This document shows positions 26,215 through 36,759 of a DNA stretch of 64,000 nucleotides, in pieces. This stretch comes from Artemia franciscana. Its lineage: Eukaryota > Arthropoda > Branchiopoda > Anostraca > Artemiidae. The position numbers and the translations under genes are program-made. The notes under the pieces are model-generated. The model ran no database searches. It saw nothing but the letters and a program-made list of their open reading frames with translations, and was not told where the DNA came from. The stretch spans positions 34,065,411 through 34,129,410 of the forward strand of contig NC_088883.1 in assembly GCF_032884065.1 (NCBI RefSeq). Reading direction: 5' to 3'. Numbering within the stretch: the stretch's first letter is position 1; the number at the start of each line of letters is the position of its first letter.

Positions 26215-27160
26215 ACAGGGCTGGATTTAAAGCTGTGACGCTTCTAGGCCCAAGCTTTTTTGCCGCTCCGTTTTTGCAAGATTTTGGGAGAAATCTCCGA
26301 AAATCTGGGGATAGTGGAATCACTGATTAGAACTCAACTGATGAGCCAAAAGTAATGCAAGAGAGGTGATACCAAACCCTCAGCTGCCATTCTTGAGAGA
26401 CATCTGACAGTTTATAAGGGGCCATGGAATTCCTGTGATTAAAATCACTTATCTGTGAATAGGAAGCACGGCGGCGAAGTGCACCTGGCGCTTTGACGAT
26501 AAAAAAAAAACAAGTCCAGTTTTTCCTAAGAAAAAAAAAATCACTCGGTGATAATCTATTGCGCCCCTAGGCCAGGACCTAGTAGGCCTATTGGCAAATC
26601 TTGGGCATGGCCATGCCATGGTATGGAAATTACCTAAAAAAAAAAAATCAATTTTATTGTCAAACGCCTTACACAGTCATGCTGATTAGTGGCAGTTCTT
26701 TTCATAACGAAAGATGAGGCACTAAACATATAAAAATCACAGCCATAGCCATCATTTATCGAATTTACATGTTGACTCAAAATAGATAAATTTTGGAAAG
26801 TTTATTAAAAGCGTCGGGATTGGCAACGAGAATGTATGTTTTGGCGAACGACACAAAATGAAATATTATCTCTGGCACTCCAGAGATAGGGCTATATAGT
26901 AGCCCAGAGCCTGGGTAGTCGTATATTTTTAGACTCTTGCATTCTTGGGAGACATTTGACGGTTTACAAGTTGCCGCGAAATTCTTATGTTGTTTAAAAT
27001 CACCCAGCGATAATTTTCTGCACCCCTGGACCTAGTGGGCCTATTGGCAAATCAAGGGCATGGCCATATGGTATGGCAATTACCTCAAAAAACTCAAATG
27101 GTATTAATGTCAAATACCTTACATGGTAATGTCGATCAGTGACAGTTATTGGCAAAATGT
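26215..27160. repeat. Dispersed repeat, two direct copies
   Basis: Two related blocks: about 26385-26750 and 26935-27160. Both contain ATTCTTG.GAGACAT.TGAC.GTTTA, then GCGATAAT/GTGATAATCTATTGCGCCCC, CCTAGTAGGCCTATTGGCAAATC, GGGCATGGCCAT and TATGG.AATTACCT. The left flank starts CAGGGCTGGATTTAAAGC near 26218, like a hAT terminus. Non-coding. Probably a DNA element copy with internal duplication. Confidence 0.5.
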
Positions 27161-27184
27161 ATTATTTATCTTTTTTTTGGACCA

Positions 27185-28916
27185 GGGTACTTCGTATCGT
27201 AGGAGTTATTGTAGAAACTTCAAAAAGGGCTCATTCGATTGAAAATTGAAAGGGATAATGCCCTTTTTAATAGTCGAAAGTGATTGGAGGGCAACTAAAC
27301 CCCCTCCCACGCCCACTGTTTCCCCAAACACATCTAATCAAAATTTTGAGAGCCATTTTGTTCAAACGTAGTTGAAAAAATCCGGAAATTATGTATTTGA
27401 GAATGCCCCCCCCCCTACAGACCTCAGGGCAAGGGTTGTTAGTTATGTATTGGGGGTATTTAACCTTTTAGAAAGGGTGATCGTAAAAAACTTCGGAGGG
27501 GGCTCTTTGGATTGCTAATCAGAAGTTATAGCGCCCTTTTTAAGATTCTTAGTAATTAGAGGGTGGATACCCCCCCCCCTCTCACACACCTCGTATTTCC
27601 CAAAATACATGTGATGAAAGTTTTGAAATGGCTATTTGTTGCCGTAGAAACTTCGAAAAGAGCTCATTTGATTGGAAATTGAAAGAGCTAGTGCCCTTTT
27701 TAATAGTCGAAAGTGATTGGATGGTACATAACCCCCCTCCCATGCCCACCATTCGGTAGTTATATAATTTGTGCCCTTTTTGAGATTCATAGTGATGAGA
27801 GGGTGGGTACCTCTCTCCACATATCATATTGTCCCGAAATGCTTGTAATAGAAATTTTGAGACGGCCATTTGTTGGCAAGTGTTGAAAGTTATGCCCTGG
27901 GGGCATATAAGGTTTTAGAAAGGGTGATCATATATACTTCGGAGGGGGCTCACTGGATTGTTACTCAGAAGCTATAGTCCCCCTTTTAAGATTCAGGGTG
28001 ATCGGAGGGTGGATAGCCCCCCTCACACACCTCGTATCTTCCCGAAATGCACCTGATAGATATTTTGAGATGGCCATTTGTTGGCTTAGAAACTTTGAAA
28101 AGGCTCATTCGATTGAAATTGAGAGGGCTAGTGCCCTTTTAATAGTCAAAAATGATTGGAGGGCAACTAAACCCCCTCCCAGGCCAACCATTTTCACAAA
28201 CAAATCCAATCAAAATTTTGAGATAGCCATTTTGTTCAACGTAAAAGAAAGGTCCGGAAATTATGTCTTTGAGGATGACACCCCCCCCCCCTCAGATCCC
28301 TAAGGGAAAGGGCATTTAGTTATGCCCTGGGGGTATATAAGGTGTATATTGAAGGGTGATCGTATAAACTCAGGAGGGGGCTCATTGAATGTGTTATCAG
28401 AAGTTCTAGTGCCCTTTTTAAGATTTAGAGGGTGGATACCCCCCCCCCTCTCACACACACCTCGTATTTTCCCAAAATGCATATGATGGAAGTTTTGAAA
28501 TGGCTATTTGTTTGCCGTAGAAACATCGAAAAGAGCTCATTTGATTGGAAACTGAAAAGGTTAGTGCCCGTTTTAATAGTCGAAAGTGATTGGATGGCAC
28601 CTAATCTCCCTCCTCCCACCTCGTATCTTCCCGAAATGCACCTGATAGATGGCCATTTGTTGGCTTAGAAACTTTGAAAAGGCTCATTCGATTGAAATTG
28701 AGAGGGCTAGTGCCCGTTTTAATAGTCGGAAGTGATTGGATGGCACCTAATCTCCCTCCTAGACCCACAATTTCCCCAAACACATCCAATCGAAATTTTG
28801 AGATAGCCATTTTATTCAACTTAGTTGAAAGGTCCCGAAATTATGTATTAGAAGGTGACATCCTCCCCCTACAGCCCTCAGGGCAAGGGTTGTAAGTTAC
28901 GCCCTGGGGGCACACA
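27185..28916 (+). repeat. Dimeric tandem array, ~435-bp higher-order unit
   Basis: Repeats of the form GAAACTTC...GGGCTCATT.GATTG occur at about 27213, 27485, 27646, 27934, 28088, 28363, 28520 and 28668. Two monomer types alternate: type A (AAAAGGGCTCATTCGATTGA, then GTGCCCTTTTTAATAGTCGA) and type B (GGAGGGGGCTC, then GCCCTTTTTAAGATTC). A-to-A spacing is 433, 442 and 432 bp, then 148. Conserved words include CAAAATTTTGAGA.AGCCATTT. Related single units lie at 50800-51060, in the 59.5 kb array, and inverted at 37080-37180 and 62080-62180. No coding capacity. Confidence 0.75.
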
Positions 28917-29039
28917 AGTCGACTGCGACCTCGCCTCATTCGTTTGCATCGGCGGCACTTGGCTCAAGCGTTTATTCGGTCACTCTAGAACCCGTGGAAC
29001 ATGACAAAAGTAGCGATAAATGTCTGGGACGAAATGATC

Positions 29040-29741
29040 TAGAAAAGCTTACCAAAAGTTTTACCGGGCTATTGACGAAGACAGCAAAAATGTTGCTGCG
29101 AAAAAGACAGTACCAGCGAGGAATGGCAAAATTATACTTGAACTGGGTTCAGAGTTAGATGCAGAAGAGGCAATTTCTGCATTTAACAAGAAAGTAGCGG
29201 TGACAAAGTATAAAGCTGTGCAAGTGAAGAAAAAGATGCCGAAAATAATCTAATAAAAAAAGATGCCGAATATATGACGTCACAGAGTGTGAAGATGTCG
29301 ATTCGTTCCGCAGAGAGTTCTTGCGAAGCAATGATAATGTTGAAGACATAATTGATCATGGTGAGCTACTGAAAGTTGTGACAGTGCTGAGGAAAGATAG
29401 AAATAGCGCTAACGTCGTACTTGAAGTTAGCCACAAAACTCCTGTTAAACGGTCGTTTGAAACTTGGCTTCTTGATGAAGCACTGTGATGACTGTGTGTT
29501 CCTCATAAAGTGTTCAAAATGCTGCCTTTATGAGCACCGAGCAACTGAGTGCAGAGGCATGCAGTGCTGCTCTTTTTGTATGGGTAACCATTCATTTGAT
29601 GATTGCCCAAAATCGTTTTCTGATCGCCCATCGCGTAGTGCCTGTCACCATAGCAAGACTAATGGAAGCCCGCCTGCGTCTTACGAAATTAAAAAGTGCC
29701 CAACTGCACAAAAGATTATAGCAAGACAGAATGCTGTATGA
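29040..29741 (+). pseudogene. R1-like ORF1 (gag) remnant with CCHC zinc knuckles
   Basis: A frame-broken gag-like protein. 29421-29741 keeps CSKCCLYEHRATEC (C-x2-C-x4-H-x4-C) followed by CSFCMGNHSFDDC (C-x2-C-x3-H-x4-C), nucleic-acid-binding knuckles typical of ORF1 in I/R1/Jockey elements. The upstream part, about 29200-29420, reads in pieces such as CEDVDSFRREFLRSNDN. At least two frame changes separate the pieces. Confidence 0.7.
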
Positions 29742-29753
29742 CGACGGTCAGTA

Positions 29754-30415
29754 ATGTTGCAATCAGACAGTGTAAATGATGTGAATAAATCATTGTCTTT
29801 CATCCAGATTAACTTGCAGCATTCTTTCCATGCAATGGTGCAGTTACAACAAACTCTTGCAGAAAGAAAGCCAGATATTGCTCTGCTGCAGGAACCCTAT
29901 GTTAATAAGTTTGGAAAGCTTTCGTGCACTCCAAGAGAATATGGTTGTTTTTCAAAAATTGATTACTATAAGAGGTTTTTAGTGCAGCTGTTTTAGTTAA
30001 AAAATGTTTTCGTGCAGATATTAATTCTGATGATTCGTCTAATGAATGTGTAACTGTGTCTATTTATTTGCCAAGCCCTGATGTCACTGCTATAGGTTCT
30101 AATCTATTTCAGTTTGCTAAGGAATGGGTGGTTCTTTCGGATTCCCCGTCACTGTCAGATCATTTGTATTTTTCTTTTGTAATACTGTTAGATGGTGCGC
30201 AAGGCGTAGACATTCTCCCTCAAAAGTATGATTATAGTAAAACAGATTGGGGAATATTTAGTTCAGTTTTACTTAGTAGAATAGATGATGAGTATTCGCT
30301 TCCTGTGTCGTCTGTACAAGAGATAGATGTGGCTGTTGAAAGTTTTAGAAAGTTGATTTCTGATGCCACGGCTGATTCGATCCCAGCTTTTGATAGTAAA
30401 AGATCAAAAAGGTAG
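29754..30415 (+). pseudogene. R1-like ORF2 endonuclease remnant
   Basis: FIQINLQHSFHAMVQLQQTL then KPDIALLQEPYVN is the N-terminal AP-endonuclease signature (N of QINLQ; E of LLQEPY). Sequence then jumps to VSIYLPSP and soon to WVVLSDSPSLSDHLYFSFVI, the SDH motif normally more than 100 residues later. The core with the GDFNA-type motif has been deleted, so it could not cut DNA. Confidence 0.75.
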
Positions 30416-30660
30416 GCAAGGTGGGGGAATCAGGAATTGACAAAATTAAGACAAGGCTATAGAAGGAATTTGATAATTTATAAAATTTTAGATGATTTAG
30501 AAAATGAAGTAAATATGATAAATTCCCTTAGAGATCATAAATATGAAATCGTAAGAGCTAAGAGAGTATATTGGAAAACGTTTTGTGAAATAGTGCTAGC
30601 TTAGATCCATGGCAAACTATTAATAAGATATGTCGGTCAGATGGCGGATGTATTCAGCCT

Positions 30661-31284
30661 GTGCATCTGTTAAACGATGATGGTAGCAGAACTTCATCAC
30701 TGAATGAAGCAGGTGATGAACTTTTTGCAAAATGGTTTCAAAAAGATGATAGTGTTAACGATAACATGTTCCATTCTGATGTGAAACAACAAGTTAAAAA
30801 TTTTGTTCGAAATGTTACATTTGGAGAAGATGATATTAATGCTGATGTTTTAGAAGATGCTATAAATTCTCTGAAATCAATGAAAGCTCCAGGTCCAGAT
30901 GGAATCTTAAATCTTGTTTTAAAAAATATTAATGTGAGAAAACCGACTTTTCTAAAAATCATAAATGCATGTTTAAACTTGTGTTGTTTTCCTAAGGAGT
31001 GGAAAAAAAATAATTTGATAATTTTTTTGAAAAAAGGAAAGAAAAATGATGGGAATCCCCGCTCCTACCGCTCTATTAGTTTACTTTCGAATTTAGGTAA
31101 AGTGTTTGAAAAAGTAATAATGCAGAAATTGAATAATTTAAGTTCTGAAAAGAATTGGATTTCTTCTTTACAGTTTGGATTTAGTAAGGGGAAAAGTACA
31201 GTTAATGCAGTAGACAATGTTGTTACTGTTGTTGAAAATAATAAATTAAAAAAGAAATTTACTAATTTGTTGATTTTTTTATAG
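30661..31284 (+). pseudogene. R1-like reverse transcriptase, N-terminal half
   Basis: 207 open codons with LKSMKAPGPDGI (RT motif 0/1), YRSISLLSNLGKVFEKVIM (motif 2) and QFGFSKGKSTVNAV. The frame ends at FTNLLIFL just where the catalytic DIKGAFD motif is expected. That motif reappears at about 31588 after a foreign insert of about 290 bp. Confidence 0.8.
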
Positions 31285-31575
31285 GAAAGGTCAAGGTCAC
31301 TGAGTAAAATATGGCCAGTATCTCAGTTGCAAATTACAGTGTTTCTTATATGACATTAAATTTAAAAAAAACAAGTTTTTTCAACTAAAAGTAAGGAGCA
31401 GCATTAAAACTTAAAAAGAACAGAAATTATTTTTTTTATATGAAAGGGGCTGTCCCCTCCTCAACGCCCCGCTCTTTACGCTAAAGTTTGACTCTTTGTC
31501 ACAACTCTACTTTATAAAACAACAAAAACCAAAACGTAAAGAACGGGGCATTGAGGAGGATGGCTCCATTATGTT
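31285..31575. mobile_element. Palindromic repeat inserted in the RT gene (right arm truncated)
   Basis: The insert contains AAAGTAAGGAGCAGCATTAA, then AAAGGGGCTGTCCCCTCCTC and CTCTTTACGCTAAAG. After a short loop follows a partial inverted copy, CGTAAAGAACGGGGCATTGA and GGAGG. It belongs to the palindrome family best preserved at 35358-35654. Its place inside the RT frame shows that it moved, or was carried, after the retrotransposon inserted. Confidence 0.75.
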
Positions 31576-32350
31576 TTTTTTCAACATAAAAGGGGCTTTT
31601 GATAATGATTGGCATCCTGGAATAAGTAAAACATTGATAGAAAAGGAATATTCGGGAAATTTGATAAAATTGGTTCAAAGTTATCATAATGACCGTGTAG
31701 TTACAGACCAAAATGAAGTTTCAAGGGCTTTGGAAAAATCATGTCCTAAGGGTAAAATTTTATCTCCAGTTTTATGGTTAATTAACATAAATAATCTTTT
31801 AAATGAGAAAATTGACAAAAACTGTATTATACAAACTTACGCAGATGATATTTGTGTGATAATATGTTCAGAAAGTATTTGTCAACTGGAAGAAATAGCT
31901 CAGAAAGTGTTTACAAAGTTTGAGTAGTGGGCTGTTAAAAATGAACTTGAATTTGATAAAAATAAAACTGACGCTGTTTTATTTACTAATAAGCATAAAG
32001 TTCCAAAAATAACTCTAAAATTCGGAGGTGATATCATTTTAGTGAAAGAAAAAGTTAAATATTTGTGCGTTATTTTGGACAGAAAATTAATGTGGACAGA
32101 TCATGTTGTTAGTAGAATTAATTCAGCTAAACATTATTCAACTCGTCTTTTACGCGCGGCAAAAACAATCTGGGGCCTAAAACTTTTGCATTGAGGATGC
32201 TGTATAAGTCGGTTGTGGAATGTACAATTTTATATGCTGTTCCAGTTTAGATCGCTGCTCTTAAGAAAAAACATATTCTAAGAAAACTAAAATCAGCTCA
32301 AAGAATTTCGATGTTGGCAATTTCCAAATCTTTTCGTAGTGCATAGTCAA
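31576..32350 (+). pseudogene. R1-like reverse transcriptase, catalytic half
   Basis: It resumes NIKGAFDNDWHPGI (first catalytic Asp region; D lost to N in DIKG), then CPKGKILSPVLWLININ (usually CPQGSVLSPVLW) and YADDICV with the YADD aspartates intact at about 31838. A stop follows FTKFE at 31925. Thumb sequence WTDHVVSRINSAK continues in the same frame past this stop, and further stops occur before 32350. Confidence 0.8.
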
Positions 32351-32373
32351 AAGTAATACCAGTAATTTCTGGT

Positions 32374-32997
32374 ATGTTACCTATTCATATTAGAGCTTTT
32401 GAACTTTCCGCATTAATATATGCTCACAAAGGCAGCCCTCAAAATTGGCCGATGTTTACTCCACCCTCTTTCCCTTTAGCTCAAAGATCATCTCTTCATA
32501 GTATGTTTACAGATAAAGTTCTTTCTGAATTGTTTGGACAAAGTGTTTTTGATAATGATTTTATTTTAAACCATCAGTTTCTAAAATCTAAGCTATATGA
32601 AGTGTGGTATAGTGATTTTCAAAATTCAATTAGCTATTGGCCGAGCCGTTTCTTTTCAAGTACACATGATTTAATTTCTGCTCCTTCTTTTGAGCCAAAA
32701 TACCAGTTGGCACAATTTATTACCGGCCAGTGCCGTCTTAATAGTTTCCTGCATAGAATTGGTAAAGTTCCTTCTAGCTTGCGCCAATGTTGCCAAATTC
32801 CTGAAACTTGGAGCCATCTTTTATTTGAATGTCCTTTATATTATACCAAGAGATTGTTTTTGTCTTTGTGTTTATCTGAACTAGGTCTTAGCTTTCCTTT
32901 TAGTTTGTATTTAGTAGTGAGCAATAAGTATGTTAAAAACCTTGTTATTGTTTTTTTTTCTTTTTTTTTAAGAACTAGAAGATTAGAAATTTCGTAG
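32374..32997 (+). pseudogene. R1-like ORF2 C-terminal domain
   Basis: 207 open codons: MLPIHIRAFELSALIY at the start, later QFITGQCRLNSFLHRIGK and CCQIPETWSHLLFECP, a Cys/His cluster (C-C-H-C) of the kind at the C-terminus of R1 and related ORF2 proteins. It is the longest undamaged part of this copy. Confidence 0.75.
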
Positions 32998-33169
32998 TTG
33001 GTGATCATTGATTGTGCAATAATTTTTTTCATTTTCTTTTTCTTCATTTGAGACTAAGATTAGATTAGTGTTTTCTTTTTGATGGCATGTAGTTTTAGTT
33101 TATTATATAGAGTGAAATACCTTGTTTGGTTTATTCACGAATAAATACTTACTTACATGCTTTAAAATC

Positions 33170-35035
33170 TTTTTAAGTAAACTAACAAAGAAATGACTTG
33201 AGTACTGTCCCAGAGATGGTTATAAACCGAGTCATAGCCACTACTCCTTTCTTCCTTTAGTAGCTTAAAATGACAAAGAAGTTTAACGGCAACCCCATCT
33301 AGACGAAGGTGCATATTAAGAATATTTTCTAAGATATGCAGGTGAATGCGACGTAATACGGAATCTTTTCTAAATTTTTTCTAAAAGCTTCAGGGGCCCT
33401 CTCAAGTAAGGGCATGGTCCCCGATTGTTCATCACCCAGTATTTTCATGCTTTTCACACATAAACTTTTGCTGTCAGCAAACAAGTGATTTGTTTTTGCC
33501 ATTTTCTATGAGCAGAACCGTTATAGAGCCTAGACATTTACTTATTTTCCTATGAACAAAAGTTTGTTAGCAAACAAAAAGTATCCAGTTATTTCCAGGA
33601 AACAGAAGCGTCACGTGATTCGCTATTCCTATTCTTCCAGCGGGAACAGAGTAAATCTCTTTGTCCCCTGGGGGAGGGGTATAAAAACGGGTACTAGAAT
33701 GGAATTCTAATGAGCTTTACATTAGGTTTTGAACATGGTACAACTTGATAAAAAAAATCGATACGTCTCAAGATACCAACAGGTAAGGCTCTTCCTATAT
33801 ACCCCCTTCCCCCACCATAAAATGAAGGACATTATATCCTACTACAACTCTATATTGAATGAACAGCTAAAAACCCAACCCCCATCCCCATAAAAATGTT
33901 TTATCGCGGATAAATTTATCTCGTTTTATCATGACAGTATATATCCTTTTCTCGTCTTCATTTTCAATGTACCATTCACTATTCTAAGAGAAGAGTTGAA
34001 ATTCAATAAGCAGCTGTATGGGTTAAACCATATCCAGCATCTTACGCTAACTGTTAATGAAACTGAATAGCACGATGCAACCGGACTTGAAACATTTACA
34101 TAAGCAGTTATATTGGGATTAAACCATAATTATACCACGTTGTCAGATAGAAGATTAGTTTCCTGTATACGACTAACGTAATGCATACCGTTGAACAATT
34201 GAGTGAAAAGGGGTCTTTTCGCATTTAACTCAAATACTTCCTTTGTGTGGTAAAATGAGAGCTTATACAATTCGGCTTTTAGGGTTTTAACCAGTAAAAT
34301 AGCTATATGAAAAAGAGTGTTATGTTTAAAATGAATGCAGGGGGATTGAGAAGATGCGGGGGAGGTTAATGAATTATTTTGTTAGGCCCTTCCTTCCCCT
34401 ACATAGGGGCTAAGGAGTCATTTTTTTCATAAATTTCTTTTATTTCATTTAAACGCTATTGTATAAAATTTTTGTAGCTCCACGTGTGAAGAATGTTTTT
34501 TCTTTTACTGTATTACAGACAGAAAAATAACAAAAAGAAAATATTTACGGTCAATGATATTCGCTAATTCAATATTTCCGTTAAATATCCTATTCTTGGT
34601 TTATCTCCCCCTCTTACTAAGGTTAAGAAAGCCCCTTTAATCCCTATTAAAGTTTAAATTCCAATCGCTTACCCCAGGGTTACACATCATTTGCTAGTAT
34701 TTGCCCCCATAGTCCCGTATCATTATGGCATTTTTTGTTTTACAGATTTTTTATTTTATTTCGTAAAACTTGTTTTTGGGGGGTGAACTCGTCAGGGGAA
34801 ATTATACACTTGGGGAATTCGCCAGAATTCCTCTACATAATTCTTATTTTTTATTGTTTGCTTTCTCGTTTCCGTCTCAATTTTACGGGAGGAGTTGTTA
34901 AGGGTAATTGTCCGGGATAAATTTTCACCGGGATTGAGTTGTCTATAAGATATTTCTGTGAAGAGGGGGATTTCTCCGTGGAGGTGGTTCCAGATTTCCC
35001 TGAATTTCTTAAAAAACAATCAGAAGTTAAATTTA
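33170..35035. other. Intergenic, nothing recognised
   Basis: Mixed AT-rich DNA with no recognisable coding region, RNA gene or repeat family of this window. Short words such as AAGCAGTTATATTGGG/AAGCAGCTGTATGGG near 34010 and 34102 hint at a weak local duplication. Confidence 0.45.
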
Positions 35036-35037
35036 AA

Positions 35038-35325
35038 AAAAGGTTTTTTTAAACTGAACATATGGAACAACATCAAAACTTAAATCGAACTGAAATTATT
35101 ACTTACATAAAGGGGTTTTGCCCCTCCTCAACACCTTGCTCTTTTCCAAAGTTTGATTTTAATTAGAACAAAAAAAAAGCTTTTTTAAATTTGCTAAGAA
35201 ACTTGTGTAAAGAGCGAGGTGCTAAAGAGGGAGCAGCCCCTTCATATACGTAATAATTTCTGTTCATTTTAAGTTTTAATGTTACTTCCTACTTTCAGTT
35301 GAATTTTTTTTTTACTTAATCACAG
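35038..35325. repeat. Palindromic repeat, diverged copy
   Basis: The left arm (about 35060-35160: AACTGAAATTATTAC, GGGGTTTTGCCCCTCCTCAA, CTTGCTCTTT) and right arm (about 35205-35325: AAAGAGCGAGGTGCTAAAGA, GCAGCCCC, TACGTAATAATTTCTGTTC) are inverted. Same family as 35358-35654 but older. Confidence 0.7.
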
Positions 35326-35357
35326 CCAAAATCCAGTCCAGTCTGCTTTTACCTGTC

Positions 35358-35654
35358 ATTAAATAAAAAAAACTAATTTTTTTAGCTGAAAGTAAGGAGC
35401 GACATTAAAACTTAAAACGAACAGAAATTACTCCGTATATGAAATGAGTTGTCCCCTCCGCAATCCCTCGCTCTTTACGCTAAAGCTTTAAATTGTTTTA
35501 AAAATTAGAATTGTGGCAGAGTCAAACTTTAGCGTAAAGAGCGAGGGATTGCGGAGGGGACAACTCATTTCATATACGGAGTAATTTCTGTTCGTTTTAA
35601 GTTTTAATGTCGCTCCTTACTTTCAGCTAAAAAAATTAGTTTTTTTTATTTAAT
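35358..35654. repeat. Perfect palindromic repeat: 128-bp arms, 41-bp loop
   Basis: The left arm 35358-35485 and right arm 35527-35654 are reverse complements over all 128 bases in my reading; the loop is 41 bp. Arm marks from outside in: ATTAAAT, a T-run, AGTAAGGAGCGACATTAAAA, ACGAACAGAAATTACTCCGT, GTCCCCTCCGC, GCTCTTTACGCTAAAG. The complete identity implies very recent origin or repair of one arm from the other. Transcription would give a long perfect hairpin RNA. No open frame. Confidence 0.95.
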
Positions 35655-35950
35655 TTCTGAACGTTTTTGAATTAATGCATGTTTGGTTTTGGCTCTCCGC
35701 ACATAAACTATTAAAATGAAATTTGTATATTAATTCTTTTTTTGGCTAAATGCCTTTCTCTTAGTTTTGATCAGACGATTTTGAGAAATAAGGGGTGGAG
35801 AAGGAGGCCTAGTTGCCCTCCAATTTTTCGGTTACTTAAAAAGGCAACTAGAACTTTTAATTTTAACGAACGTTTTTATTAGTAAAAAATATACGTAACT
35901 TAAGAATTAACTTACGTAACAAACTTTCATAACCTTATATTTTTTTTATA
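35585..35950 (+). repeat. Direct duplication, first copy
   Basis: The segment from TTTCTGTTCGTTTTA to TTCATAACCTTATATTTTT recurs nearly unchanged at 36118-36475. It contains a palindrome arm plus adjacent sequence (GCATGTTTGGTTTTGGCTCT, TTTTGATCAGACGATTTTGA, AGGAGGCCTAGTTGCCCTC). The spacing is about 533 bp. Confidence 0.85.
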
Positions 35951-36117
35951 TTTTATATTTTTACATTTATATTTTTATATTTTATATTTTTTATATTTTA
36001 CTCCGTATATGAAATGAGTTGTCCCCTCCCCTCTGTTCGTTTTAAGTTTCAATGGTACTCCTTATTTTCAATTGAAAGAATTTTTCCATGTTTATTTTTT
36101 CATTGAGTAATTTCTGT

Positions 36118-36475
36118 TCGTTTTATGTTTTAATGTCGCTCCTTACTTTCAGCTAAAAAAATTAGTTTTTTTTTATTTAATTTCTGAACGTTTTTGAACT
36201 AATGCATGTTTGGTTTTGGCTCTCCGCACATAAATTATTAAAATGAAATTTATATATTAATTCTTTTTTTGGCGAAATGGCTTTCTCTTAGTTTTGATCA
36301 GACGATTTTGAGAAATAAGGGGTGGAGAAGGAGGCCTAGTTGCCCTCAAATTTTTTTGTTACTTAAAAAGGCGACTAGAACTTTTAATTTTTAACGACCG
36401 TTTTTATTAGTAAAAAATATACGTAACTGAAGAATTAACTTACGTAACAAACTTTCATAACCTTATATTTTTATT
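36118..36475 (+). repeat. Direct duplication, second copy
   Basis: Near-identical to 35585-35950 with a few substitutions (for example TTTATATATT for TTTGTATATT), so the duplication is recent. Confidence 0.85.
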
Positions 36476-36605
36476 ATGTATACGAAGGGGTTTGTACCCT
36501 CGTTAATACCTCGCTCTTTACACTAAATCGTAAGTTTTGTCCCAATTCTTTAAGAATGACCCCTGAATCAGAAAGGCGTTAGAATAAATAGTTGAAATTA
36601 CTAAA

Positions 36606-36673
36606 AATACTTTAGCATAAAGAGCAAGGTATTTATCTTCTCCTAAATACCTCGCTCTTTATGCTAAAGTATT
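36606..36673. repeat. Short hairpin of the palindrome family
   Basis: AATACTTTAGCATAAAGAGC and its inverted copy GCTCTTTATGCTAAAGTATT face each other across about 28 bp, part of a rearranged palindrome copy at 36480-36760. Confidence 0.75.
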
Positions 36674-36759
36674 CTTAGAACCCGTCATATGCGGAATAAT
36701 CTCTTTTCGTTTTAAGTTTCAATACTACTTCTTCCTTTCATTTGAAAAAACGTTTTCAT

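Larger units (their letters stand above)
28925..33165 (+). mobile_element. R1-clade-like non-LTR retrotransposon, decayed, ~4.2 kb
   Basis: Near full-length but dead element, in order: gag-like ORF1 with CCHC knuckles (about 28960-29741), AP-type endonuclease (29754-30415, internally deleted), reverse transcriptase (30661-31927, interrupted by a palindromic repeat at about 31285-31575), and a C-terminal domain with a zinc-knuckle-like segment (to 32997). The 3' end reads GAATAAATACTTACTTAC near 33140-33165. No RNase H domain was seen between RT and the C-terminus, which with the overall order suggests the R1 group. Stops and frameshifts occur in every domain. It starts directly after the 27-28.9 kb array. 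Confidence 0.8.

Noticed and set aside
35358..35654. microRNA precursor
   Set aside because: Arms of 128 bp with no mismatches are far longer than an animal pre-miRNA, and the sequence is a multi-copy repeat. An siRNA-type hairpin is more apt.
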